64,000 nucleotides of DNA from Nectonema munidae. Lineage: Eukaryota > Nematomorpha > Nectonematoida > Nectonematidae. Numbering within the stretch: the first letter of the stretch is position 1; each line of letters begins with the position of its first letter. Both the position numbers and the translations under genes were made by a program. Positions 35,985 to 46,218 of the stretch are shown here, in pieces. Location: the NCBI GenBank assembly GCA_030549495.1, contig JAUIRK010000106.1, forward strand, positions 1,197,001 through 1,261,000, given 5' to 3'. Below the pieces are notes generated by a model. It had not been told where the DNA came from. It made no database searches and was given only the letters and a program-made list of their open reading frames with translations.

Positions 35985-37190
35985 CCATTGCATTTATATT
36001 CGTAATATCCTCTTTGTTTTTTCTTCATTTCTTTAAAATCAAGTAATTTACAATTTTTAGGAATCCTATTTCTTCGAATTGTTCCGGTACCTTCATACCC
36101 CATTTTTTTCAAACAATTTAACAATTTATACTTGTAAATAAGTTGTCGAAGTAAAAATGGTAAGGAAGATTTCTAATTTTATCAGGAAACTCTTCAACCA
36201 TCAATATGAGTGGCGATGCAGACTCATATATCATATTATTTCTCATGTCATTAGCATTATCCCAGAAAAAACGTCTGCCTGGAAGAGAGTTATATCCCGA
36301 AACTATCAAAATCCCAATAAAGCATCTTAGTTCATCTAGTTCAACAAAGGTATTTAGGTTTTTAGAAACAGAGTAAAAGTTGCTTTGCTCAACAAGATAA
36401 GTTAAAACTTCTTCATCTAAAAACTTTTCGAAAAAATCTACAGATGTATTACTTTGAACTTCCTCCATGTCCAGATTTGGAAAATGTATAATTTTCTCGT
36501 CATTGAAATCCCTTTTTGTCCAATCACCTGGTCTACATGACAAAAAATACCTTCATCTCGTTCTAGTTCAGGACCAATGTTATTTTAATCAGAAACATCG
36601 CAGTAAGCTCTAAGTTGCCGCCCTGTAAGATTCTCTATTTTGCCTCCGTCGTCTTCTTCAGCTGAATCCTCATCAGTATCAAGATTAAATTCAGGAGGTT
36701 CAATATAAATGGAATTAATATTTAAATCTTCGTTGACAATTAAATCTGTCAACTCGTTGAGACAAAATCTAAAATAAAAATATATCTGACTAGACAAAAG
36801 CCTAGCGTTAACATATGGTAACGATAGCAAAAAACTAAAATAAAAAAAATCTTGAAAGTTTTATTTTTATATTTTTGTTCTAAATATAACACTAAAAGTT
36901 CTTTTTTTTGTTTCAAAAAACTTTTTTTTTTATTTTAGTTTTTTGCACAGAAAAATTCAAAAAATCAAACACATACTTTTTTTCTGAGGCCATTTCAAAA
37001 TTCTAGATATTTTATTGACTAAAAAATAAGTTCAAAAAATAAAAAATTACAGAAAAATAAAAAAAAATAAGTGAAATAAACAGTAAAAAACACCATAAAA
37101 ATAAAAAAAAGAAAAAAAAACTTTTTTAAATCATCAAAAAAAGAATGGGTTTTATGCGTTACCAAATGGTAACGCTAGGTCAAAAAGGGT
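35985..37190 (-). mobile_element. Defective piggyBac element between direct repeats
   Basis: The right boundary is an end-like sequence: read on the minus strand, CCCTTTTTGACCTAGCGTTA, with GGG next to TATG (a likely worn TTAA). Self-complementary motifs GTTACCAAATGGTAAC (37158) and GTTAACATATGGTAAC (36808) lie near the end. The left end of the element is missing; the repeat copy joins directly onto the gene's C-terminal part. Confidence 0.7.
35990..36830 (-). pseudogene. piggyBac transposase, internally deleted
   Basis: Minus-strand frames give an acidic N-terminus (DEDSAEEDDGG) with ENLTGRQLRAYCDVSD (36830-36585). Next comes RPGDWTKRDF...DFFEKFLDEEVLTYLVEQSN and ELRCFIGILIVSGYNSLPGR (36543-36118). 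After that come FYFDNLFTS (second catalytic Asp region) and, in another frame down to about 35990, GYEGTGTIRRNRIPK with EMKKKQRGYYE. These are the usual piggyBac blocks, but the part with the first catalytic Asp is deleted and the third-Asp region is missing. It cannot code for an active enzyme. Confidence 0.8.
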
Positions 37191-37477
37191 ATGAAAATAT
37201 TTTGCTGCTTGCAACCAATTTGTCAATTCGTTACAATTGGAACTGAAGTGTTGCCGATAGGTTTGAAAAGAGAATGTCTTTTTCTATTACTAATTTTGAA
37301 TGATTTAATGCCGGTAATCTATAATTTTGCAGGATAACTTAACTTTTAAGGTAAACTTGTGTAAAAGATGTGAAAAACATGCAATGATAAAAAAGTTAGG
37401 GAATAAAATTCCCTAACTTCTGCAGCGGATATATCGTATGTAACCGCGTTTGTCAACAAAAAAAATTGTCTTAAAAA
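37191..37477 (+). repeat. 288-bp direct repeat, right copy
   Basis: Partner of 35697-35984. It begins right at the piggyBac end (GGGT|ATGAAAAT) and runs on into hAT-like element sequence, so it probably represents the original target flank. Confidence 0.9.
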
Positions 37478-37757
37478 AACTTTTTCATGTTTAACCTCAG
37501 TCAGGCAAACTTTACAGTAAAACCTTTTATTAGATGAAAAAAAGCCCAACTATTGTGAAAGTGTTGATAAAAAGAAGAAATCTTGTATGTATCGCTTATA
37601 ACTCAAAAAATTGACTTTAATTGACTTAAAAATTTGAAATTAGTTCAAAAATTTTTAGACTAAACAAGTAAAGATCTTCTTCAAAGAGTTTTTGCTAAAC
37701 GGAAATAAAAGTTGACTTTATTGACTTTTACTCGCCCTGCTTATAATGCACCTAGCG

Positions 37758-37954
37758 CAGTAGTGGTATTCAGCAGGTTTGCACCGTTTGGTTAGAACGG
37801 TCTTACGGAATTTTGTGAGTTCGGTGAACCGAATAGTCACTGTCAGTTGTTCCAATTTTATTGGGAAATAATCAAAATTGATCAGTTTATTTGCTGACAA
37901 ATTTGACTTTTTTGTAACAGAACTGGCTGACAAAAAATTTGGATACCACTACTG
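37758..37954. mobile_element. hAT-type MITE with perfect 8-bp target duplication
   Basis: A 197-bp element with ends CAGTAGTGGTATTC and GGATACCACTACTG, flanked by ACCTAGCG at 37750-37757 and 37955-37962. It lies just outside the end of the 35107-37739 element. The 71-codon ORF across it (37718-37933) is not a gene. Confidence 0.88.
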
Positions 37955-37962
37955 ACCTAGCG

Positions 37963-38566
37963 ATATTAGAAAAACTCAGAAAGATTGAAGGCATTTGATT
38001 GAGCCAATTTTTTACAATATTCATTTTGCGGGACTACTTTGAAGAAATATAAATCTCTTTTGGAAACTGAAACCAAAAATAAACATACTAAAGATCCTAG
38101 ATTTTACTCTAAAATTATCTTTCGGAATTTAGGTTTGAACTTGGGTGATGAATTGATACTTGACTCAATAATAAATAAAAATAAATACATAAAGCCATTA
38201 CTTCAAAAAAAAAGTTTTTAGAATAGCTTTTTCCAAAAAAATAAAATGATGAATTGCAAACGTATCGTTTTTTCCGTAGATAATGTCTACGAAAGTATAA
38301 AAAGTATGGAAGTAATTTGTATTTATCGTAGTGTTGTTCCAAGATTTTTGATTTTTATTCATGCAAGCAATGCACAAATTTTTGCAGTTTTGATCCTACA
38401 TCTTCATATTGTAGGAACAAAAACACATCTGCAAATTTTTGGTTGAAGGCCATAAATCTGAATCATGTACCAGTTCGTCAAAAAAGATTCCGATAAATGT
38501 ATTAATTGTATACGGAAAAAATTTGCAAAGTTTAATCATGATGCATTCAGCAACCACTGTGAATGT
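37963..38566. other. Unassigned sequence left of the MULE block
   Basis: Short ORFs (38039, 38115, 38246) show no known domain. On the minus strand near 38380-38440 several Cys residues are spaced like a finger, but frames are broken. It may be the worn 3' end of the MULE-type element. Confidence 0.3.
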
Positions 38567-38660
38567 AGGTACGAAATAATCACTTTTAAAATATTGAGCA
38601 GAAACTATATCAATATCAATAAACTTAAAATCAACTGGCTTCGATGTATATTTAATACAC
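38567..38660 (-). repeat. 94-bp duplicate of part of the PHD-OTU gene
   Basis: Matches 40871-40964 with one difference, in the same orientation. In the gene this piece encodes the stretch just before the OTU catalytic motif (KPVDFKFIDIDIVSAQYF). The neighbouring bases do not match, so the copy is isolated. Confidence 0.9.
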
Positions 38661-39490
38661 TTTTTTTAGATTTTATTAAAAATTAAATCTTTGATTTTAT
38701 TATTTTGTATCAATATTCATATAAACCTACATATATATTTGTTGTTCCATATATTCATTCCTTTACTTAATCTTCTATTCTATGCATCCTCATACTTTAT
38801 TATATGTACTTTTTCCTTATGTAAATGATACTTGTAACACAATTCCTCACACCAACAATTTGCTCTTAGATTTTATCTGCCATTCAACTTTAAACAGTTA
38901 TCCCTTCAACAAGTATATCTCATTACAACTCAGCCTCTAATCAGTAGTAAAGATCCTCTCTCATACTCATCTACTACTAACTCCGTTTAATTCTTTTCAT
39001 TCAAAGCATTTAAATCTTCTACATTTAGTACTTTAACTTGATAAAGATTCGTGGAGTTGAAAATTCGTTTTATTTAAATAAATTAGTTTGAAACTTTACA
39101 CTTTTTATTTATCTAGTATTTGGGCTTTTTTTTATAATTGCCTTAAAAAGATAACTTTATACTTGAATCAATAACGTTATAAATTCATTTATTTAATTTA
39201 GGTTTTAATTTTGCTTTTTTCATTTATCAGTTGTATGCTTTCGGTACAAAAAAGTTTTTAAATTGTTGCTCTCTTCGATCATAAAATAGAAAAAATTATA
39301 TGTAAATGATAATAAAAAATTAGTTGGAAATATTACCTTTTATAAAGGTTTAGATGTAAGTTTTTTGGTAATTCACCATCTTTTGAAATAACAAATTTTT
39401 AAAAAATAAGTTTTTGTTTGATTCTATTACTATTTTGAATACTTCTTCTTTCTTTTGTTCATCATATTGATTCCAAAAAAAATTTAAATC
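38661..39490. other. No feature recognised
   Basis: AT-rich DNA between the 94-bp duplicate and the MULE transposase remnant. Confidence 0.35.
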
Positions 39491-40380
39491 AAAATTTTTT
39501 TCGCTTCATCTATTAATCGATAGTTACCCATACCATTTATCGATTATTTGATCATTTTTTCTTCAAAAATTGCTTGATCAGGTAAACATGTCATTAAATC
39601 AATCAAACTCCTACGTTTCCAGTTTATTGACAACTTGAGAACATTATTTAAAGGTTCTGATAGATTATTTTTCCAATTAGATGTTATGAAAGGAAAAAGG
39701 AATCTAGGAACAAATATAAACTTCTCAACCGTTAATAAGAGTTTTTTGACAAATAAAAACCAAATTTATCTAGGTACCTTGATAAAATCCTTTTTATTTT
39801 CTCATGATATTCAATATATGATGTAGAATATGACATCCCGCAAGGTCCAAACATTACTTCTAAAAATGCATCTATTTCTTTCTTGTTCACTTGAAATTTT
39901 TCACTCAAGTTTCTTTGAATGTTTCCTTTTAAATGTCTCGTACAGAGTAATATTTTGGCCTCGCCTAAACAAAAATTAATTGATTTAACCAAAGCATGCT
40001 CTCCATCGCAAATAAGAGAAAACCTTTAAAAAAGTTTCAAAAGTTGAGTCAAAATGTAAAAAATCTTGACAGGAGAAGTTTTATCACTAAACACAGTAGT
40101 AGTTACAAAAAAAGAAAAGAACATTTTTTTTAGAAAAAAAGTTTTTTTGATATAAAATACAAGATTTATTATGTATCATTTGATTTTCGGTGTAAGAAAT
40201 AATTGTGGGAGATTTATTCCCAACTTAAGACACTCGTTTTATATATAAATGACTTTTTGAAGATAGAGATAATAGTTCATGTATTTCATCACAAAAGTTT
40301 TTTCCGCCATTTAAGGATGAATTTTTATTCATTGAATATTTTGTATTATATATAATAGATGAATTCCGTACCATATAATC
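39490..40380 (-). pseudogene. MULE (Mutator-like) transposase remnant
   Basis: In minus-strand frames: FFFVTTTVFSDKT (strand region after the first Asp), FSLICDGEHALVKSI (second catalytic region, usually GTDGE-x-AL), AKILLCTRHLKGNIQRNL (the C-x2-H motif of MULE transposases), and further on SNWKNNLSEPLNNVLKLSIN with WKRRSLIDLM (the W-x-NN-x-x-E...N-x-LK block carrying the catalytic Glu). The order is that of the family. Stops and shifts break it; the best open part is 39732-39992. It follows the PHD-OTU ORF on the same strand after about 20-70 bp, so both probably belong to one element. Confidence 0.8.
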
Positions 40381-40399
40381 ATAATCATGTAACATATAA

Positions 40400-41332
40400 T
40401 CAGGAGTATAAGCATTCCTTCCTAATTAATGGTACAAAATGATTAGGTATAAAAGTTTTATCTTTTATATAGTTGGTCGAAGTCCATAATATGTTTAGGG
40501 AATTTTTATCTTGAAAGACTTTGGAAATGCGAGGTAAAAAAGTAAAATTCAGCAATTTACTATAAATGTTGACTTTTCCATTGATGGAAGGATAATAACT
40601 ATTTATCGGTAAACCTATCACAGAACAGGCAGCCATTAAGAGATACGTAGATGACCAAAAATAATTTTTGCACACATTCACACATTCTTCATTTATGTGT
40701 GTAGATATATTTTCTATATTAAAAGTTTTACCTAAAGAAACATAATAGTCTTTAAAGAAATTGATCTCGATTGCCGTTTTAAATCGAATTTCTTTTGAGA
40801 TTGATTCCTTGCCAATTAATCCAATTGAAAGAGCGTTGAATAAGCAGTTGCCGTCGTCATTTGTAACGAGAGGTACGAAATCATCACTTTTAAAATATTG
40901 AGCAGAAACTATATCAATATCAATAAACTTAAAATCAACTGGCTTCGATGTATATTTAATACACAAAGGAGAAACTTCTTTACGCAAAAAGATATTTTCT
41001 TTAACAAGTAATTGCATCCTTTCAATATTGTTCAGAGAATCAAAAAATTGTAATCTTTTTAACGAGCAATCAAAACCTTGGATATGATCCAAACTAACAC
41101 ATTTTAAACAAAGAAATTGGTTTTTCCAAAAATTACAACTTTCAACCATTGAAAGTTCTTGGCAATAAAAATGATAAACTTTCTTGCATTTTGAACATTT
41201 CAAGTAATTCCTATATACTATCTTTGAACATATTTCACAAAAATGGTTATCAAAAGGAAAATTTATTCTAAAGTCAAATAATAAATTATTACATAAATGA
41301 AAAATTAAGAATGCCATTTGAAAAAAAATCAC
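40400..41332 (-). CDS. PHD finger plus OTU cysteine protease protein, 310 aa
   Basis: OTU proteases remove ubiquitin; PHD fingers bind histone tails. Residues about 32-78 form a PHD pattern: C-x2-C (CEIC), C-x2-C (CSKC), then H-x2-C (YHFYC) and C-x2-C (CLKC) at the usual spacings. Residues 150-300 resemble an OTU fold: the catalytic motif NDDGNCLFNALS supplies Asp and Cys, and NHFVPLI near the end supplies the His. The frame is open throughout and unspliced. The same-strand MULE transposase remnant directly downstream suggests it is an accessory gene of that transposon, not a host gene. Start is uncertain because the N-terminus before the PHD is hydrophobic and Met7 is also possible. A host gene is the alternative. 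Confidence 0.72.
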   Translation of the reverse strand: MIFFQMAFLIFHLCNNLLFDFRINFPFDNHFCEICSKIVYRNYLKCSKCKKVYHFYCQELSMVESCNFWKNQFLCLKCVSLDHIQGFDCSLKRLQFFDSLNNIERMQLLVKENIFLRKEVSPLCIKYTSKPVDFKFIDIDIVSAQYFKSDDFVPLVTNDDGNCLFNALSIGLIGKESISKEIRFKTAIEINFFKDYYVSLGKTFNIENISTHINEECVNVCKNYFWSSTYLLMAACSVIGLPINSYYPSINGKVNIYSKLLNFTFLPRISKVFQDKNSLNILWTSTNYIKDKTFIPNHFVPLIRKECLYS

Positions 41333-41522
41333 AAATTATATTTCACATGATATATAATTTAATATAAATAAAAATTAGGGAAGAGATAGTTATGCATACT
41401 TGTCTTTTAATTTTTTTTAGCTATTTGGTCTTTTTTATGTATACATAAAATATATGCCTTGATGACTAAAGCTTCTTTAATTTTTTCTTAATTTTTTTTA
41501 ACATTTAGTTTTTTCCTAAAAC
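41333..41522. other. Spacer upstream of the PHD-OTU ORF
   Basis: AT-rich, no ORF. If the ORF has its own promoter it would lie here, but no clear signal is seen. Confidence 0.3.
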
Positions 41523-41711
41523 TTAACAGAATTGGCGCTGACATACATTACACCTGTAGCTATGGACATCTTCACTTACACGAGAAGTAAAAGGTTTGTC
41601 CATTCTAAATTGAAACTTGCTTTTATATTGGTAAGATCCTTTGTATTTAGTCATCCTTTTCTTTGGTAAAGGTTGATTTGTCTCTACATGAGAATCAATA
41701 ATTGAACTCAT
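41523..41711 (-). pseudogene. Possible zinc-finger exon of a transposase
   Basis: 62 codons ending HSYRCNVCQRQF directly before a GTTAAG that could be a splice donor. The layout (basic start, K-Y-K-x-S-Y, then V-S-E-D and C-x2-C) recalls the N-terminal finger of some hAT-type proteins. It is upstream of the PHD-OTU ORF on the same strand and might be its first exon instead. No downstream exon can be proven. Confidence 0.35.
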
Positions 41712-42234
41712 TATAAATTACTGCAAAAATGAAAAAAACATATGATTTACAAAAAAAGTGAACGATTGCAAAAAGTTACGTGAAAATTACTTTAAAAATG
41801 CTTGAAAAGCATGAAATTTAACGTTTAATTTTATAAAAAAAAACAGATAGTTTTAAAATTATTTTACAAAAAAAATGTGTCAATTTTAATTTCATAGATA
41901 TTTTTAAAAAAAAATGGGAAATTTGTTTTTTATATGAAAAGTCTTCATCATTATTATTTAATTAATCTAAAAAAAAGAATAAGCAGACATCTAAAAATAG
42001 TTTGATAAATTTTTGTAAGCTTAATCAGTATAAGCTAGACAAGTAATTATATCGAAAATAGATTGTATATTAAAAAAAAGCTTTTACCTAGTTATTATTT
42101 ATTTTGAAATGATATTTAAAAGATTTGAAAACTCAAAAGTGATATAATAAAAATGTGATGTATAAAGCACAGCAATGTAATAACTCACATCTGTTTACTT
42201 AGTGAATCATTTACTTCTACATAGTTGATACACA
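41712..42234. other. No feature recognised
   Basis: AT-rich DNA with poly-A tracts. Confidence 0.35.
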
Positions 42235-42915
42235 CTCCAGATGCTGCAAATACCGAGGCAGGGAACAAGGATAAGCTCTTGTTCCCCGCGAAATGTCTCA
42301 TAAGGCCTGCATCTCGTAAAGCCTCTTGCAGTAAATCTCAAGATCTGCCTTCACGTGGCGGAGTTGTTACAAACTAAACGATCTAGAGGTGAAAAGCGAA
42401 TTAGTAGGCGCTTTAACCTACAGCTTCGGGTAGAGCATGCTCGTTAGCTTTGGCTGGCAGATGTTCTAGGAGAGAGCAACTCTGATTTCAAACTACCGCT
42501 GCCTTGTGGGTATAGCTTTTGAGTAAGCAAGGGCAAATGGTTTCCAGCTCCTAAAACAAAATGGTTGGAGTCAGGAAGAGCATCCGGCTATAAAACTATG
42601 CTTCAATTAAAATGCCATGATCAAAAACAATAATAAGCGGGGTACAGCTTAAAGTACCTAGTGGGCAACTCTATCTGCCTGCGTCAAAAAGAAAGATAGT
42701 GAAACTAAAGAGAGTGCGAGGAATGGTAGTGGTGTTAAGTCAAGAGAAAGTAGAAATGATGTAAAAGGGGAAGACCTTGCAAAAGATGGAAAGATGGGCT
42801 CTTGGAAAAAATACACACTCTCGGGTTAGAAGATGATGCTGAGGATAGAGCAAAATGGAGGCTCAAGATCATGGCCCCCGACCCCCAACTTGGGGACAAG
42901 GTGTAGAAGAAGAAG
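42235..42915 (+). mobile_element. Internally deleted RTE-like LINE derivative
   Basis: The first 370 bp match the start of the remnant at 9990-10380 (shared GAGGTGAAAAGCGAA, CAAAATGGTTGGAGTCAGGAA and GAAGAGCATCCGGCTATAAAA). The last 200 bp match the 3' end of the same family (CTCAAGATCATGGCC...GACAAGGTGTAGAAGAAGAAG). The reverse transcriptase region in between is missing, so start and end are joined as in a non-autonomous derivative. Sequence is less worn than the copy at 9990. Confidence 0.65.
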
Positions 42916-43974
42916 TCGATACACATTAGCAAAACAACACACCATCAATTTTGTAATACTGAAATTTTTATCAAACTTTCTTGTAGCAAAAAAACACTCA
43001 TCTAAATCAAGATAAATGTAGCGTGTGTGTGCTTCTATTGAAGCATTAATTTTATACTTGACACATATTTTTAATTAATATTTTAGTAGTCACTGTATTC
43101 TTATTAACAAATTATTACAATTCTGAAACAAGTTTACCCTCTCTTTCAGTTTAGAAAAAAATTTTTACCGATTCAAAATGCGGGGATTTCAAAATTCAAG
43201 TGGGAGAGCGTGAGATAGAGTCTGATTGCATGAGCCTCCCACCAAATGCTGGAGACTTGGCATATCTGAAGTTATAAAGTTAACTAAATTTTTGATTATG
43301 ATTGACAGTTTTGGACATGAAAGGTTCATTTAACTATCATGAAAATGGTATCAAAAGATGCAGCTAGAGATTTTAGTAAAAGTCACACAATTTGAAGGGA
43401 TATGATTCAGTCAATTTTGTACAATTAAATTTTTAGAGCCCCCTCCCCCAGCACTAATAGGGAACGTAATATCAAAATACACAGATACATAATTTCTTTT
43501 TTAAATAAAGCTTTGGAATTAAATAAATCTAAACCTTAAAGATCACTTTAAGTAAAGCAGAGTAATTAGAGAAAAAAGTTAGTTAAAATGTCTCAAATTA
43601 AAATTTAGTTTTGTTATTTAAAAAGTAATCCAAAATTTTTCCTTGTCTCATATATCTTAGATCTTTGAAATCTAAACAAACAAAAAACACTAAACAAAAA
43701 TTTTTTAAATACATACGGCATTTTAAGATTATTGGTGACCTTTAAATTTAAATTTCAAATTTAAACCCCTTTTTGGATTAAGATGAAAAAAGTAGCTAAA
43801 CAAAAAAAAATTCTATGAAAAATTTTAACTAAAACAATTGTAATATGTATTTTATTGAATAAGGGAGTATATAAAATAAAAATTATATAAATTTTAAGTT
43901 CATTTTGCTTGTGCCCACTGTTTAGAGATACCCCTAGTTTTCTATATAAATCATTTTTCCTGTTTGATTAGAAT
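42916..43974. other. AT-rich DNA with old repeat traces
   Basis: No gene. GCCCCCTCCCCCAGCACTAA near 43440 looks like a repeat end, and 43705-43750 resembles 34655-34700. Confidence 0.35.
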
Positions 43975-44169
43975 ATAGTAAAGTAAAGTAAAGTTTATTG
44001 ACAAAAAACAAATCAAGTGTTGCAAAAAAAACAAAAAAATTTTGGAGTGCATCATAAATAATTCGTGTTCTTCTGAAGGAATCCAAAGGGAAGTGAATCC
44101 GTCGAGATGAAAGATCTTCAGTTGAAATAATTTCAGAAATTAACTCATGAATAAAAAATAAAAAAAAAA

Positions 44170-45246
44170 TTACATATCATTTATAATATATATAAATATA
44201 AATAATAGAGTGTATACGAAGTGAAACACAGATTGCAATACTGAGTTGTAAAAAAACATTGCATAAGTAAGCTGATTAATTTGATGAACACTTAAGTACT
44301 GTACCTCTGTGATAAGTCTTTTGTTGACATTAGAAAAAACTTTTTTTTGAAGAGAATTGATTTTATGCAACAGTGTATGGTTAGAACTGCCCCATAATAA
44401 GTTTGCATATTTTATATGAGGAAATATATATGCATAATAAAATATTTTAAGTACTTCAGGAGAAATAAGTTGCCCTATTTTGTTGAAGACTCCACAATAT
44501 CCTGATAATTTTGTGATAACCGTTCTAATGTGTAGATTCCAAGAAAGTTTTTCAGTTAGAATTACTCCCAAGAATTTGATTTCAGGCAATCTTATCAAAG
44601 TATGCTTGCCAATTTTTAATGCCATATCGTTTCTCACGCAAGTTGAAGAAAATATTATAAAGTTAGATTTATCATTATTTATGCACAACATGTTCATTTT
44701 TGACCAGAGAGAAACATTATAGAGAGACTGATTAACAACATTATAATCAAATTTAGAATTGGAAGACTTAAAAAGTAAGGTTACATCATCAGCATACACA
44801 TAGGGTATGCAACTGTTAGAGCGGAAAATGGGTAAATCATTAATATATAACAAAAATAGTAGAGGTCCCAGTATGGAACCTTGTGGAACTCCTTTAAAAA
44901 TAGGAAAAGTTGGAGATGAAGAAAAATGATTCGAAAGAAAGAAGCGTCTATCCATCAAATACTCGGAAATCCATTTATTGAAATCAGATCGAAAGCCAAG
45001 TCTGGATAATTTATAAATTAAGATTTTATGATTCACCGAATCAAAAGCCTTTTTAAAGTCAATGAATACGGCTAAAGAAAATCTGTCACGATGAAAACAT
45101 TCATTCTTCAGCACAAAATGGAGTAATGCTTTTTCAGTAGATGAGCCTCGGAGAAAGGCAAACTGCTGTGTAGACAGTAACTGGTATCTGGTAATGAACA
45201 AAATCATTTTACTTGAGATGATTTTTTCAAATATTTTTGAAAACAC
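44170..45246 (-). pseudogene. LINE reverse transcriptase, 358 open codons
   Basis: Motifs in order: FEKIISSKM, QFAFLRGSSTEKALL, FIDFKKAFDSVNH (first catalytic Asp), GVPQGSILGPLLFLLYINDL, YVYADDVTLLF (YADD active site), NMLCINNDKSNFIIF, IKFLGVILTEKLSWNLHI, and the C-terminal YYAYIFPHIKYANLLWG. This is a typical CR1/Jockey-group RT and the core is complete. The N-terminal RT block is in a separate frame (45312-45518), so at least one break exists. A 106-bp or longer poly-A-like and AT tract precedes the pentamer tail. Confidence 0.85.
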
Positions 45247-45311
45247 GGGAAGTAGGGATATAGGCCTAAAATTATTTACAGATAGTTTTTTGCCATTTTT
45301 TGGGAATGGTA

Positions 45312-45518
45312 TTATTTTAGCCAGTTTAAAACAAGTAGGAAAAGTACAAGAGAAAAATTGAATAGATATACAAGTATATTTATGATGAATGGTAAAGACA
45401 AATTGACAATTCTTAAATTAATTTCATCATCTCCACTAGATTTTTTATTTTTCAGTGAAGCAATTGCTATGTATATGTCATTCAACTCGATTGTAGAAGG
45501 AAAAAAAAAGTTTTTCAA
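45312..45518 (-). pseudogene. LINE reverse transcriptase, N-terminal block
   Basis: 68 codons with ELNDIYIAIASLKNKKSSGD, the block at the start of the RT fingers. It is upstream of and out of frame with 44170-45246; together they are one LINE copy. Confidence 0.65.
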
Positions 45519-45899
45519 TTAAAGGGAACTGTTTTATCAACAAAAGAAAAGCAATCAACATGAGTAGTGTATTTATTTTGTAAAAGGGCAGGAACGAAAT
45601 CTTCACAATGATAATTAGATGAATTTTTATTTTTTACAACAATATATTCGGATTGGTTCGTTAAAACATTGTATATATATCAGGTGTGAATTCTTAGTAG
45701 CTTAACTTACTAATATTTTAAATTCAAATAACTGCTAATCAGCAAAAAAGTATCTGATGAAAAGTAGATAGTGATTCCGATTTTGTTAAATTGTGATGGC
45801 TTAACTAATTTCCAAAACGCTAATATTCTATCCATAAAGTCTTAATCCACAAAAAAATTTTCTACAAAGTAAAGAAAATACTCAAAAAAGTCAAAGTGT

Positions 45900-46218
45900 T
45901 TAAAAAAATATGAATGACAAAAAGATGTACTCTCTATCCTGAAGAACTAACGTACCTTGAAAACCTAGAGGAAAGCAACACTTTGCACCGAGAATGACGA
46001 GATTTTCTTCGAATTAAGAAAATAACTTGTAGATAAAATTGAAAATGTTGATGCAAATAAAGATGGAACGTGGATAATTATGGATTATAAAACAATCCAC
46101 AAGTGCCAACTTTCAAAAATATTTATTAAAAACGATCGAAATTTCATTCTCATGTACACTACTCCATACTTTTATATGTTGACCTGTGTGAAAGGGTATT
46201 TTCTAAATTAAAAGCAGT
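45900..46218 (+). mobile_element. hAT transposase C-terminal remnant
   Basis: Just before 46218 the frame gives CERVFSKLKA, the signature of the hAT dimerisation domain. Upstream frames are broken. The sequence stops abruptly at the start of the 185-bp repeat at 46219, which probably inserted here or replaced what followed. Confidence 0.5.

Larger units (their letters stand above)
35107..37739 (-). mobile_element. hAT-like element, invaded and internally duplicated
   Basis: Ends CAGGGCGAGGAAAAATTGAC (35107) and the complement GACTTTTACTCGCCCTG (37739) form inverted repeats, each followed inside by repeated TTGACTT words. Flanks CTTATAAATT and CTTATAATG suggest an imperfect 8-bp duplication. 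The minus strand near 37480-37549 encodes a short finger-like FYCKVCLTEVKHEK; the rest is unreadable. A piggyBac fragment and 288-bp direct repeats occupy the middle. Confidence 0.6.
43975..45700 (-). mobile_element. CR1/Jockey-type LINE, 5'-truncated
   Basis: On the minus strand the RT starts near 45518 (KNKKSSGDDEI, the first RT block) and continues to 44170, followed by a short 3' UTR that ends in CAATAAACTTTACTTTACTT, a pentamer tail. The EN domain and ORF1 are absent. A shift separates the two open parts near 45250-45310. Confidence 0.82.

Noticed and set aside
35697-37477. LTR-type element because of 288-bp direct repeats
   Set aside because: The interior is a piggyBac transposase, the repeats have no LTR-type ends or primer site, and one repeat starts at a piggyBac end.
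42735-43015. ORFs on both strands near the end of the RTE-like derivative
   Set aside because: They cover the LINE 3' end and show no domain of their own.
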